From Kribbella italica (GTDB taxonomy: Bacteria > Actinomycetota > Actinomycetes > Propionibacteriales > Kribbellaceae): a stretch of 64,000 bases of DNA. Within the stretch, counting starts at the first letter, position 1. Each line of letters opens with the position of its first letter. Of the stretch, positions 32,483 through 41,051 are shown piece after piece. The DNA lies in contig NZ_JACHMY010000001.1 in NCBI RefSeq assembly GCF_014205135.1, positions 4,154,001-4,218,000 of the forward strand. The letters run 5' to 3'. Below the pieces are notes generated by a model that saw only the letters and a program-made list of their open reading frames with translations, did no database searches and was not told the DNA's origin. A program made the position numbers and the translations under genes.

Positions 32483-35400
32483 TCAGTCGCACCACATACT
32501 GCAGGTATCAGCCCAGAACGCGACGCCGACGCCGACTGCAAGACCGGCGATACCACCGTACGGGCTGCCGCCGGAGACAATCGTCCCGATCGTGGCGCCA
32601 CCTCCGATGACGGCAAGATCGAACTCGAAGTCGTCCTTGTCGTACTCTGAAGGCAGGTCGTATTCGTCCGGATACGGGATGTCCTCGAGGCCCCTGGGAT
32701 CAATTGAGTTGACGGGGTTGCCCGCGACGTAGGAGTACCTGCTCGCCGAGTTCGGCTTCAACAATTGACTGAGCAGGTCCTGGGCGGTCCAGTTGGCGGT
32801 GGTGGTGTCGTGGAAGCGGACGCCGCGCTTGAGCCAGCCGGTCTGCTCGTCGAGCAGGCCTTGGGTGTATCGCAAGGGGTTGGTGGTAGCGGAGGCGCCA
32901 GTGGCGGTCATCTGCTTACCGGCCGGGTCGTAGGTGTAGGTCGCGGTGACGGTGCCGGTGTTGTTGACCAGGCCGGTGGGGGTGCCTTGGTTGTCGAGGG
33001 TGTAGTAGTCGACGCCGGCGCCGGTGTTGAGGGCGATCGGTGATCCGGTGGGATCGGTGTCCAGGTAGCTGGTCTGGCCGTTCTTGATGAACGACTGCAT
33101 GATCGGCACACCGTTGCGATCGTTCTGGCCGTAGACGTAGCTGGTGGTGTTGGCGCCGGTGGTAGTGGCCACGAGTTCGTTCTGGTCACCGCCGGCGTAG
33201 CTGTAGCTGGTGGTGGTTGAGCCGTTGGTGCGGCCCGTCATCTGGCCGGCGGCGTTGTAGGTGAAGGTGCCTTGGGCCGGGTCGGCGGTGCGGTTGCCGG
33301 CGGCGTCGTGGCTGTAGCCAGCGGAGCTGATCTGGTTGGCGGTGTTATAGGCCAGGCCTTGGACCTGGACGCCGTCGATCTTGGTCGAGGTGCGGTTGCT
33401 GGCCTTGTCGTAGGCGTAGGCGTAGTTGTGACCGCCGTAGTTCGTCACGGCGGTGAGCCGGTTGGAGGTGTCGTAGCTGTAGAGCGACCGGGCCGCGTTC
33501 AGGTTGTTGACCGACCAGCGGATTACGCCGGAGTCGGTGGTGGCCGATGCGGACGGGCAGGCCTGGCCCGCGACGTAGGGCGAGTAGCACAACGAGGTGT
33601 CGTAGACCTTGGTCGCGTCGTTCGAGGCGCGAGAGGTCCAGGTGCGCGAGATCCGGCCGGCCTTGTCGAAGGTCGTCCTGGTGTGCGCGGCGAACGTCGT
33701 TCGGGCGGTGTTGGTGTTGAACCAGGTGTCGGTGCGCTTGCCGTTCGCGTCATAAGCGAACGCGGTGGCCTGCCCGTTAGGCGTCGTCATCGACACGACC
33801 TGATTGGCGACGTCGTAGGTGTAGGCCGTGGTGCCGCGCGGGTCGGTCTTCGACGTGAGGTTTCCGGCCTTGTCGTAGCCGTACCCGAGCGTCCCGCCGC
33901 CCGACGTCGAGGTGCGGGAGGTGACGCGGTTTTGAGCGTCGTAGGTGAACGTCGTAGTTCCGGAGGCGTCGGTGCGGGTCAGCACGTTGCCGGCGCCGTC
34001 GTAGGTGAACGCCACGTCAGGGGTCGTGTCGGAGTACTGGATCGTCTTGATCCGGTCCGCACGGTCGTAGGCATAGGTGGTGCGCAGCCCACGCCCGTCA
34101 CGGACCGCCTGCAGCCGCCCGAACCCGTCATAGGCGATCACGACCGGCGCCAGGCTTGACCCGCTCGGTGGGGTGATGTTGGTGACCTGATTCTGAGCAT
34201 TTGCGGTGTAAACGGTGACATTGTCGCGAGGGTCGGTCGAGGTGTTCAGCGTGCCGTCGGCGTTGTAGTCAACCTTCGACGTCGCGGTCGCGACGCTGTT
34301 CGCCGAGGTGAGCTGGTTGCCGGCACCGTCGTAGGTGAACAGCTTGTTGTTGCCCTGACCGTCAGTCCCGCCCGACGGCAAGAACTTCGACGCACCGGTG
34401 TTCGCGTACGCCGCGGACGACTTCGCTCCCGTCGCGGACGTGACGCCGGTCAGCGATTCGCCTCCATTGACCGCCGGGTCGTATCCGAACGTGGTGACAC
34501 CGGAGACGCCGTTGGTCGAGGTCGCGACATCGTTGAACGCCGTATAAGTCTTCGCTGTGGACCGGTCCAGGGGGTCGAACGCCGACACCACCAGTTCCTG
34601 GGCGTTCAGCCGGTAGTAGGTCTGCGGACCGTCGACCGGGTTGGTCGCGGTGTTGTTCGGGTCCGCGACGTAGGTCTCGCCGTTGGAGTAGTAGGTGAAC
34701 CGGGTCCCCGCACTACCGGCTGGGTTCTGCTGGGTCACCTTCTTCACCCGATGCGAGACGTCGTACTGAATCGCGGTTTGCTTGCCCGCGCCGTTGGTGA
34801 TCGTGGTCAGATCACCGGTGGTCGCGTCGTACCCGAACACGGTGTCCTTCGAGGTCGGGTCGGTGATCTTGGTCAACTTGCCCGCCGTATAGGTGTAGCC
34901 CACTGAGCGCGGCGTGCCGTCGTCGCCGGCTTGGGCGATCGTGACCAGGCTGCCCAACCAGGTGAAGTTCGCCGTCTTCGCACCCGCGCCACCGCGCGTC
35001 GAAACGACCTGCGACAGCTTCCCTGCGGTGTAGGTGAAGGTCGCGGACTGGCCGTTGCGGTCCTTGATCGACACCAACTGCCCGGTCGAATTGAACGTCG
35101 ACACCGTGTTGCTGGAGTGGTCGGAAATCGTCCAGCCGGTGCTGGTCTTCACCATCGCGACCTTGAACCCCGCCGGCGCCGTGTACGCCGTCGTACCAGC
35201 GGGCTTGAACAAGCCTTCGCGACCCTCCGGCGCCAGGTACAGCACCGAGTTGTCGGAGTTCAGGATGACCTTGGTGTCCTGGCCGACTCGCATCGCCCAG
35301 CCGGCACCCGCTGACCCGGACGGCAACGCCGCACCGGCCGCCAGCCGCAGGCTGTTGTAGGTCAAGCCAAGCTGCAGATCGCTCTGGATCCCCGGCAACG

Positions 35401-35701
35401 ACAACTCAGAGGTAGTAACCAGCAAGTTGCCGGTCGCGACGTCGACCGAGGCCGACACCTTGTCAGAGATCGAGAACGGAATCCGGGTCGCCGACGGACG
35501 CGCCCCAGTGAACTGCGCAGTCAGCACGGCAGCTGTTCCGGCCTGGGCCGGGAGCGCAACGATCGCACCCCCGGAAAACAGCATCAGCGCGGCCGCAGCC
35601 ACGCCGATCGAACGGTAAGAAGACAGACTTCGGGCAGACAAAACAGACCCCCAGTAGCTGTATGGCTTCCCCGTCACGGCCCCCAAGCCAGGGAAGAACA
35701 C
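32483..35701 (-). CDS. Secreted RHS/YD-repeat protein with short variable C-terminal tail
   Basis: Up to 1072 residues. A Sec signal (IGVAAAALMLFSGGAIVALPAQA) is followed by DVATGNLLVTTSELSLPG and many YD repeats (e.g. YDGAGNVLTRTDASG, YDKAGNLTSKTDPRG). The RHS hyperconserved end is reached at NPVNSIDPRGL. The repeats form a hollow beta shell that encloses a C-terminal effector. The tail after DPRGL is only ~66 residues: acidic (PYPDEYDLPSEYDKDD), then Gly-rich and hydrophobic (VIGGGATIGTIVSGG... GLAVGVGVAF), ending CSMWCD. A TTG at 35641 behind GGGGGT is an attractive alternative start. No VgrG/T6SS genes; export by Sec. Confidence 0.88.
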   Translation of the reverse strand: MFFPGLGAVTGKPYSYWGSVLSARSLSSYRSIGVAAAALMLFSGGAIVALPAQAGTAAVLTAQFTGARPSATRIPFSISDKVSASVDVATGNLLVTTSELSLPGIQSDLQLGLTYNSLRLAAGAALPSGSAGAGWAMRVGQDTKVILNSDNSVLYLAPEGREGLFKPAGTTAYTAPAGFKVAMVKTSTGWTISDHSSNTVSTFNSTGQLVSIKDRNGQSATFTYTAGKLSQVVSTRGGAGAKTANFTWLGSLVTIAQAGDDGTPRSVGYTYTAGKLTKITDPTSKDTVFGYDATTGDLTTITNGAGKQTAIQYDVSHRVKKVTQQNPAGSAGTRFTYYSNGETYVADPNNTATNPVDGPQTYYRLNAQELVVSAFDPLDRSTAKTYTAFNDVATSTNGVSGVTTFGYDPAVNGGESLTGVTSATGAKSSAAYANTGASKFLPSGGTDGQGNNKLFTYDGAGNQLTSANSVATATSKVDYNADGTLNTSTDPRDNVTVYTANAQNQVTNITPPSGSSLAPVVIAYDGFGRLQAVRDGRGLRTTYAYDRADRIKTIQYSDTTPDVAFTYDGAGNVLTRTDASGTTTFTYDAQNRVTSRTSTSGGGTLGYGYDKAGNLTSKTDPRGTTAYTYDVANQVVSMTTPNGQATAFAYDANGKRTDTWFNTNTARTTFAAHTRTTFDKAGRISRTWTSRASNDATKVYDTSLCYSPYVAGQACPSASATTDSGVIRWSVNNLNAARSLYSYDTSNRLTAVTNYGGHNYAYAYDKASNRTSTKIDGVQVQGLAYNTANQISSAGYSHDAAGNRTADPAQGTFTYNAAGQMTGRTNGSTTTSYSYAGGDQNELVATTTGANTTSYVYGQNDRNGVPIMQSFIKNGQTSYLDTDPTGSPIALNTGAGVDYYTLDNQGTPTGLVNNTGTVTATYTYDPAGKQMTATGASATTNPLRYTQGLLDEQTGWLKRGVRFHDTTTANWTAQDLLSQLLKPNSASRYSYVAGNPVNSIDPRGLEDIPYPDEYDLPSEYDKDDFEFDLAVIGGGATIGTIVSGGSPYGGIAGLAVGVGVAFWADTCSMWCD

Positions 35702-35717
35702 GCGCGACGGTACGTGG

Positions 35718-37063
35718 CTAGCTAGTCACCGGCAACAGATCAGACCGGTGAACCGGTTGCAGCAACCTGCAATTCGCTTGCGCGCCACTCAGCCAACACC
35801 GGCGCAATGATGACGATCTCTTGCAGGCTAGAAACTTTGGCTCGCTGGCGGAATAGGGCCATGATCGTCGTGCGATTTCGGCTGCGTAGGTGGTTCTGAC
35901 GGCTCCGGACGACCAGCGTTGGGCTGCGTCTGTGGTGACGCCGAGGAGGCGTTGGATGACGGCGGGTGGGAGCTGTGCGCAGAGGTCGAGCATGGCTGCG
36001 CAGCGTGCGGATTCGGCTGGCAGGCGGAGCCGTTGGGCGAGTTGGGTGCTGCCGAGGGGATTTCCGGGTGGCTGGGTAGGGAACAGCCAGGGCGCGTTGT
36101 GCGGGCTGGCGTTCACGACTGATGCCTTGTCGTGAGCGACGTCGACAAGCTGGAGTGCCAGACGATCTAGCGGGGGCGGGAGTTTCAGCGGGGTCTGGTT
36201 GAGCTGCAATGTAGCGCCCTCGCGGTGTTGGATGATGTGTGCGGTGGTGAGGCGGCAGATGCGGGCGGGGGTTTGCCCGTAGAGCAGAATCAGCAGACCT
36301 GCGACTCGGTCTCTGGTCTCGTGGGAGTCGTCGGCGTCCAGCGGCCGTTGCGGCACCTTTCGAGGTCGGGTGGGGATATGGATGTTGGTGGCGAGCTTGC
36401 TGCGGACTGCCCAGGTGACGAATGGCCGGGCGGCGTAGGGGCGTTGGTGAGGTGCGGAGGTGAGACATCGATCGACATGTGCTTGCCGGCAGTCGCCAGG
36501 GCAGTTCCGCTGTCGGTGAGCCAGTTCAGGAACTCGGCGGCTTTGCTGATCTGGGCTTGGGCAACATCCGCGACTGAGGCGGACACGGGCTTGCCGCTGG
36601 CTCGTCGGCGGATGCGGGCGACGCGGTCCCACCGGGCGAAGGCGGTGAGCAGCTGACGGTGTTCGGGGTCGTCGATGCTGGCGAGTTTGTGGTCGATCCA
36701 GCGTTCGAGTCGCGCCAGGAACTCGTCGCGTACGGGTAGGGCACCGACCGACACGAGAACGGCGCGCAGGTAGGCGATGGACGGGTCACAGTGGGCGCCT
36801 GTCGTTCGGGCGTCCAGCGTCTCGTGGCTGAGTGCGCGGCCTCCTGTTCCGATGTCGGTGAGTATCTGGCGAGCGGTGGGTGATTCACGCAGGTAGAGCA
36901 GGAAGCGTCCTGGGTTGTGTTCGAGCAGCAGCTTCGCGAGTACGCGCGTCCCGCTCGGGTGCAGGACACGTCCCGGCGTGAGCTGCACCCCGAGCACCGC
37001 GAGCATCACGCCCTCAGCCTTCCGCTGCTCCCCCGAACTCCCGGGCCGCACCGCCGATGCCAC
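35718..37063 (-). pseudogene. Frameshifted tyrosine-recombinase-like (XerD-like) gene
   Basis: Two overlapping frames together give one protein of an actinobacterial integrase-like family. The N-terminal part (LLLEHNPGRFLLYLRESP... RWIDHKLASIDDPEHRQLLTAF... FLNWLTDSGTAL) is in one frame. The C-terminal part (AARPFVTWAVRSKLATNIHIPTRP... VAGLLILLYGQTPARICRLT... APWLFPTQPPGNPL) is in another. The frames cross near 36474-36483, where LATAGKH should join VDRCLTSAP. The Arg of GQTPARI is present, but the C-terminal His/Tyr box is poor (LLGVTTDAAQRWSSG). Likely inactive remnant of a mobile element beside the RHS gene. Confidence 0.65.
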
Positions 37064-37389
37064 ATCCCCAGGCGCTTCACCGCTCTCCGGCGTCTCTCCA
37101 CATCTGCCGCAGTTGGCCCGACGGTCGCCAGCGCACCCAATGCGATCAGCGGCCCATCAACTGCCTGCGGCTCATCGTCCGTCGGCTGCGCGATGCAGCT
37201 GACTAGCTTTCCGCCTGCTCCGATGCCCCGGCTGATGACGGCCTCGGTGGCCAACCGTCGGCAGATCTGGTTGACCGCCTGCCGCGGCTGGATCCCCGTC
37301 ACCGCCGACAACTGGTCGTCATCCAGCGGGACCGCTCTCGCGCGGATCGCGCTCAGGATGCGCGGGCGATGAGACTCCTCGCCGTACAT
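37006..37389 (-). CDS. Small winged-helix-like protein preceding the integrase remnant
   Basis: 127 residues. The first 65 (MYGEESHRPRILSAIRARAV... DDDQLSAVTGIQPRQAVNQICRRLATEAVISRG) read as a helix-turn-helix with wing, a type of small DNA-binding protein found near integrases and restriction genes. The rest is Arg-rich and may not be functional. The ATG directly abuts the stop of the upstream lipoprotein gene; the end overlaps the integrase frame by 58 bases. Confidence 0.55.
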   Translation of the reverse strand: MYGEESHRPRILSAIRARAVPLDDDQLSAVTGIQPRQAVNQICRRLATEAVISRGIGAGGKLVSCIAQPTDDEPQAVDGPLIALGALATVGPTAADVERRRRAVKRLGMWHRRCGPGVRGSSGRLRA

Positions 37390-37851
37390 CTAGTTCTCGC
37401 AGGCGATGCCGTCGCCGTCTCGGTCGAGTTTTCTGGAGTAGCCGGGGTCGCCCGCGTGGATGGGCGCGGCGCCGGCGGCGCGGACTTCGGAGCAGTTGGC
37501 GTAGTACGCGTCGGAGACCGGTGGCTTGGTTGTCGTACGGCGGGTGGTGGGCTTGGTGGTCGGTTTCTTCACCGTCGGCTTGGTGGTCGGCTTCTTGGTG
37601 ATCGGCGGGAGTTTCGGCTTGGTGGTGGGTGGTTTGGAGAGCAGGCCGACGGGCTTCGTCGGCTTGGCGCTTGGGCGCTGCGTCGCGGCCGGCGTGGGTG
37701 TCGGCGTACTGCTGGCCGGTGGTGCGGCGGTCGTGACGGTGACCGTCACCGGCGCGGCGGCCGGGGTGGTTTCCGGTGCGGCGCAGGCGGCGGTGAGTGT
37801 GAGTGCGATGAGTCCGGTGCCGACTGCGAGCACGGCGCGGCCACGGTCCAT
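37390..37851 (-). CDS. Excalibur-domain lipoprotein
   Basis: 153 residues. Signal with lipobox LTAAC, then a ~75-residue Thr/Pro/Lys spacer (KPTTKPTVKKPTTKPTT) typical of wall-spanning stalks. The C-terminal Excalibur calcium-binding domain is complete: YYANCSEVRAAGAAPIHAG... GYSRKLDRDGDGIACE. Extracellular; the family is often linked to nucleases or surface proteins but this one stands alone. ATG at 37851 chosen because the signal peptide begins there. Confidence 0.88.
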   Translation of the reverse strand: MDRGRAVLAVGTGLIALTLTAACAAPETTPAAAPVTVTVTTAAPPASSTPTPTPAATQRPSAKPTKPVGLLSKPPTTKPKLPPITKKPTTKPTVKKPTTKPTTRRTTTKPPVSDAYYANCSEVRAAGAAPIHAGDPGYSRKLDRDGDGIACEN

Positions 37852-37995
37852 GGTTGGTCCCCCAAATCCGCCCTCGGCCCCCCGGTGGCGGTAGTCGTCG
37901 CCCGGCCGGAACCAGCCGGGCGCGTCATGCCTACCACCCAATCGTCACTGTCCGCGACGGTTCGGCGAAGCCCAAGGGGGAACTTTGCCGGTTCG

Positions 37996-38409
37996 TTACT
38001 CGGCGACGACGATCGTGTTCTGCGCCGCCGCGATGCGCCAGACGCCGTCGTCCTTGGCGAGGAAGTACACCGGGCTGCCGTGGTCGAGCACCTTGTCGTC
38101 CTCGCGCTGCAGGTACGTCTGGTTGACGTTGAGCACAGCGATGTCCGGCCGGACGAAGAGCAGATGATCAGCCTCGTACGTCGCGTGGGTGTCGGTCGTC
38201 GCGCCGGGCAGCACCTTGCGCGTGAACGCGCCGATCGTGTCGCGCCCGTACAGCCGCTTCCCATGTCCAGTCACCCAAAGTGCGTCCTCGCGGAACACCC
38301 CGAGAAACGCCTCGGCGTCCTCCGTGCGCTGCGCCCGGTCGACCGTGGTCAGCAGCGCGAGGATCTGGTCGACGTCGTCCTGGCTGGGAATCGTTCCGGT
38401 GATGTCCAT
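37996..38409 (-). CDS. SnoaL-like/SgcJ-type protein
   Basis: 137 residues with the NTF2-like cone fold: DVDQILALLTTVDRAQRTEDAEAFLGVFREDALWV, GRDTIGAFTRKVL and VYFLAKDDGVWRIAAAQNT. Matches the SgcJ/EcaC group of unknown function. Catalytic role uncertain, as many members are only small-molecule binders. ATG at 38409 behind GAGGATC. Confidence 0.85.
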   Translation of the reverse strand: MDITGTIPSQDDVDQILALLTTVDRAQRTEDAEAFLGVFREDALWVTGHGKRLYGRDTIGAFTRKVLPGATTDTHATYEADHLLFVRPDIAVLNVNQTYLQREDDKVLDHGSPVYFLAKDDGVWRIAAAQNTIVVAE

Positions 38410-38443
38410 GGCAACGATCCTCGGAGTTGAAGTCCCCTTGAGG

Positions 38444-38746
38444 TCAACCCCGGTTCTCGATCTCGTACTGCACCCGCAGCTCGTCGAACACCCCCGACCG
38501 CCCCGGCCGCAGCTCGACCCGACGGTCGCCGGCAACGGCCGCCACCCGTCGTACGATCTCCTCCGCCTTGTCCGCGGACGCATGAATCCCAAGCACCAGT
38601 ACGCCGCCGCCCTCGTCAGCGACCGTGAACCCCCACGGCACCTCGCACGGCCCGTCGTGCTCCTCCACCGGGCAGATCGTCCGCGCCACCGGCTCCTGCA
38701 GCTCGAGCCCCGCGCCGTGGATCCACACCTCGTAACCAGCAACCAT
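38444..38746 (-). CDS. Uncharacterised 100-residue protein
   Basis: Start ATG 38746 behind GGGGG. The sequence WIHGAGLELQEPV, WGFTVADEGGGVLVLGIHASADKAEEIVRRVAAVAG has normal coding bias and alternating beta/alpha pattern. I do not recognise the family. Lies 34 bases upstream of the SnoaL-like gene on the same strand, so probably co-transcribed. Confidence 0.6.
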   Translation of the reverse strand: MVAGYEVWIHGAGLELQEPVARTICPVEEHDGPCEVPWGFTVADEGGGVLVLGIHASADKAEEIVRRVAAVAGDRRVELRPGRSGVFDELRVQYEIENRG

Positions 38747-38795
38747 CCCCCGACCGTAGACGGCGACAGTTGCCCACCGCATCGGGACAATCCCG

Positions 38796-38824
38796 TTGAC
38801 ACCCCTGACCCGATCAGGTGGGAT
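38796..38824 (+). promoter_or_regulatory. Promoter of the P-loop kinase gene, probably leaderless
   Basis: TTGACA (38796-38801), 17-bp spacer, TGGGAT (38819-38824), then six bases to the ATG at 38831. Transcription would start at or next to the start codon, and no Shine-Dalgarno is present. Confidence 0.55.
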
Positions 38825-38830
38825 CCCCTG

Positions 38831-39388
38831 ATGAGCCCCCGCCTCGTCGTCCTCTGCGGTACGTCGTACTCCGGCAAGAGCTCCTTCGCCACCGCCCTCG
38901 CCGACCACCTCGACGCCCACGTCGTCAGCCTCGACGAGATCAACGAACGCCGAGGCCTCTGGGGCGGCGACGGCATCCCCGTCGAGGAATGGCAAACCAC
39001 GCACGCGGTCGCCACCGCCGAGGTCCGCGAACGCCTCGCCGCGGCGCCCGGTCCGGCCCGCAGTACGCCGGCGCCCGATCACGGCAGCGCCCGCCCGCCG
39101 CAGACCGAGCCCCAGCCCACGGTGATCCTCGACGACACCAGCTCGCCCCGATTCCTGCGCGACGGCTGGCGCGCCCTCGCCGCCGAACTCGGCGCCGAGT
39201 TCCACCTCATCCACCTCGACGTCGACCACGCGACCATCCACCAGCGCCGTACCGCCAACCAGGCCGACCCTCACCGCCGGCACGTCACGGACGCCGTACT
39301 GGCCCAGCACCTTGACGACTTCGAACCACCCACCCCGGACGAGAACCCAATCCGGGTCCACCCCGGCGACCCACTCCCCCACCTCTGA
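38831..39388 (+). CDS. Small P-loop kinase-like ATPase
   Basis: 185 residues. Walker A CGTSYSGKSS (10-18), followed by VVSLDEINERRGLWGG and the second acidic strand VILDDTSSPRFLRDGW, then HLDVDHATIHQRRTANQ as the lid. Similar to AAA_33/zeta-toxin-like small-molecule kinases. Substrate unknown. A Pro/Ala-rich insert at ~75-95 is a loop. Confidence 0.8.
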   Translation: MSPRLVVLCGTSYSGKSSFATALADHLDAHVVSLDEINERRGLWGGDGIPVEEWQTTHAVATAEVRERLAAAPGPARSTPAPDHGSARPPQTEPQPTVILDDTSSPRFLRDGWRALAAELGAEFHLIHLDVDHATIHQRRTANQADPHRRHVTDAVLAQHLDDFEPPTPDENPIRVHPGDPLPHL

Positions 39389-39420
39389 ACCGTTGCCTCA
39401 AGCACCTTTTCGAGGCCGGA

Positions 39421-39449
39421 CGCCGAACTGGTCCGCGACCAGTTCGGCG
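39421..39449. terminator. Perfect 13-bp hairpin between convergent genes
   Basis: CGCCGAACTGGTC pairs fully with GACCAGTTCGGCG around a 3-nt loop. It lies between the stop of the kinase gene (39388) and that of the convergent small membrane protein (39485). No U tract; likely a bidirectional GC-type terminator. Confidence 0.7.
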
Positions 39450-39484
39450 GCGGACCAGCTCGAGCTCGCTCACGGTGCCTTGGG

Positions 39485-39658
39485 TCAGCGGCGGCGGCCC
39501 CACTTGGCGGAGGCGCCGATGCCGGCGAGGTGGAGGGCGAGGCAGAGGAGGCCGGCCATGAGCAGGGTCTGGGGGGTGAAGGCGTCGCTGACGGTGGCGT
39601 TGGCCCAGTCCAGAATGAGGGCCAGGCCGAAGATCACTGCGGCGATGATCGCGAACAT
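39485..39658 (-). CDS. Small two-helix membrane protein
   Basis: 57 residues: MFAIIAAVIFGLALILDW, a short loop, LLMAGLLCLALHLAG and a basic end KWGRRR. The ATG at 39658 has AAGGAG upstream with good spacing. Small proteins of this pattern are common in Streptomyces-like genomes; function unknown. Confidence 0.65.
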   Translation of the reverse strand: MFAIIAAVIFGLALILDWANATVSDAFTPQTLLMAGLLCLALHLAGIGASAKWGRRR

Positions 39659-39767
39659 CTCGTGCTCCTTAACGGGTTCCAGCAGGCGGAAGGCGCTCAT
39701 CTAACTCCCGTGGGTGTCGGCCGCACAAGAGCCAACACCGTTAAGCTTCCGGAGACTGGAAGGACGG

Positions 39768-40565
39768 TTGAAGTTGAGCTCTCGCGAGCAGCTGACCATC
39801 GCGACGCTGAACACCCGCGGCACGCCGCTCCGAGGCTCGCAGCTCGCCGATCGGTACCGCGCGATCGGGGCGTACTTCGACGGCTCGGAGACCGCGGTCG
39901 TCACCTTCCAGGAGGTCCACACGTACTACCACTTGCGCTTGCTGCGGACCGCGATGCCGTCGTACGCCGTGAGCTTTCAGCCGTCGCTGGCCGGGCCCGC
40001 CGGTGGCGTCGTGACCTTCGTACGCCGGCCCGCCGCGACGCGGTCCTACCGTCGCTTGCCGACCGGCCCCGGCGTCCCCCGGTGGCCGCGCACCAAGGCG
40101 CATTTCAAGGGCGTGCTTCTGACGCGGTTCGATCAGGTCTGGATCGCCAACACGCACCTGCTGGCCAACCTCGACGGCGACTGGTCGGACGCGAGTCGCT
40201 TTACACCGATCCATCGCGCGCAGCTGAACGCGCTGGCTCGCGTGATCGCAAGCCTCGAAGGGCCGATCGTCCTCTGCGGGGACTTCAACGTCGCCCGTGA
40301 ATCCACGCCGTACAAGGAATTCCTGGACCGCACCGGCCTCGTCGACGCGTTCGGCGGCGAGTGTCCACCGACGTTCCACGCCGAGTACCTGGGGCCCGGC
40401 AAGAGCCCGCACTGCATCGACTTCATCCTGACGCGCGGACTCGAGATCCTCACCGCCGAGCAGATCCTCACCGACAAGCTGGACCTGCCCCAAGGCCCGG
40501 CGTACGTCTCCGACCACGTCGGTCTCTGCGCGACGACCTCAGCCGAAGGCCGGCAGCTCGAGTAG
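39768..40565 (+). CDS. Endonuclease/exonuclease/phosphatase-family protein
   Basis: About 265 residues from a TTG start (39768) behind GGAAGGA; a GTG at 39714 is possible. EEP motifs: IATLNTRG, VTFQEVHTYY (metal Glu), WIANTHLLAN, LCGDFNVARESTPY, HCIDFILTRG and YVSDHVGLCA (catalytic His). Could be a phosphodiesterase on lipids, nucleotides or DNA. No signal peptide. The end overlaps the DUF402 gene by 27 bases. Confidence 0.88.
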   Translation: MKLSSREQLTIATLNTRGTPLRGSQLADRYRAIGAYFDGSETAVVTFQEVHTYYHLRLLRTAMPSYAVSFQPSLAGPAGGVVTFVRRPAATRSYRRLPTGPGVPRWPRTKAHFKGVLLTRFDQVWIANTHLLANLDGDWSDASRFTPIHRAQLNALARVIASLEGPIVLCGDFNVARESTPYKEFLDRTGLVDAFGGECPPTFHAEYLGPGKSPHCIDFILTRGLEILTAEQILTDKLDLPQGPAYVSDHVGLCATTSAEGRQLE

Positions 40566-41051
40566 CGGGAGCAACGCGGCCGGTGGGAAGTCGGGCCAAG
40601 CGGTCGGGTGTGCCTCGTTCGGGGTGCGGAGGTGGCGGTCGATGAAGAGCTGGGTGTCGCGGAGGACCTTGACGGCCGTGGCGATGTCGATCGCGCCGAT
40701 CTGCAAGGCCTCCGCGAACTCGTCGAGGTCGAGGACGTCGTAGCGGACGGCCCGGGGCGGGATGAGGAGGTCGACGTAGAGGTCGTGGATGACGAAGCGC
40801 TGCGGTTCCGGCTCTTCGGTTTCGATCAGGTCGATGTACCAGCCGCCTTCGTACGAGCCGGTGAAGGTGTTGGGTTTGGTGAGCTGGACGCCTTCGTCGG
40901 GGAGGACGAAGCAGCGGTCGGTGGTGGGGCGGCCGGGGGCTTGGTACTGCGGGAGGATCGGGACGTCGTACGCGATGGCGTTGTTCGTCGTGCGGACGCC
41001 GGGGCACCACTGGCCGGTGCGGTGGAGGACGGTGACTTCTTCGAGGGTCAC
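40539..41051 (-). CDS. DUF402-domain protein
   Basis: 170 residues. DUF402 core: GWYIDLIETEEPEPQRFVIHDLYVDLLIPP, YDVLDLDEFAEALQIGAID. Family members include nucleoside di/triphosphatases and tRNA- or RNase-associated proteins. GTG start overlaps the upstream methyltransferase stop by four bases (GTGA), so the two are one operon. Confidence 0.85.
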   Translation of the reverse strand: MTLEEVTVLHRTGQWCPGVRTTNNAIAYDVPILPQYQAPGRPTTDRCFVLPDEGVQLTKPNTFTGSYEGGWYIDLIETEEPEPQRFVIHDLYVDLLIPPRAVRYDVLDLDEFAEALQIGAIDIATAVKVLRDTQLFIDRHLRTPNEAHPTAWPDFPPAALLPLLELPAFG

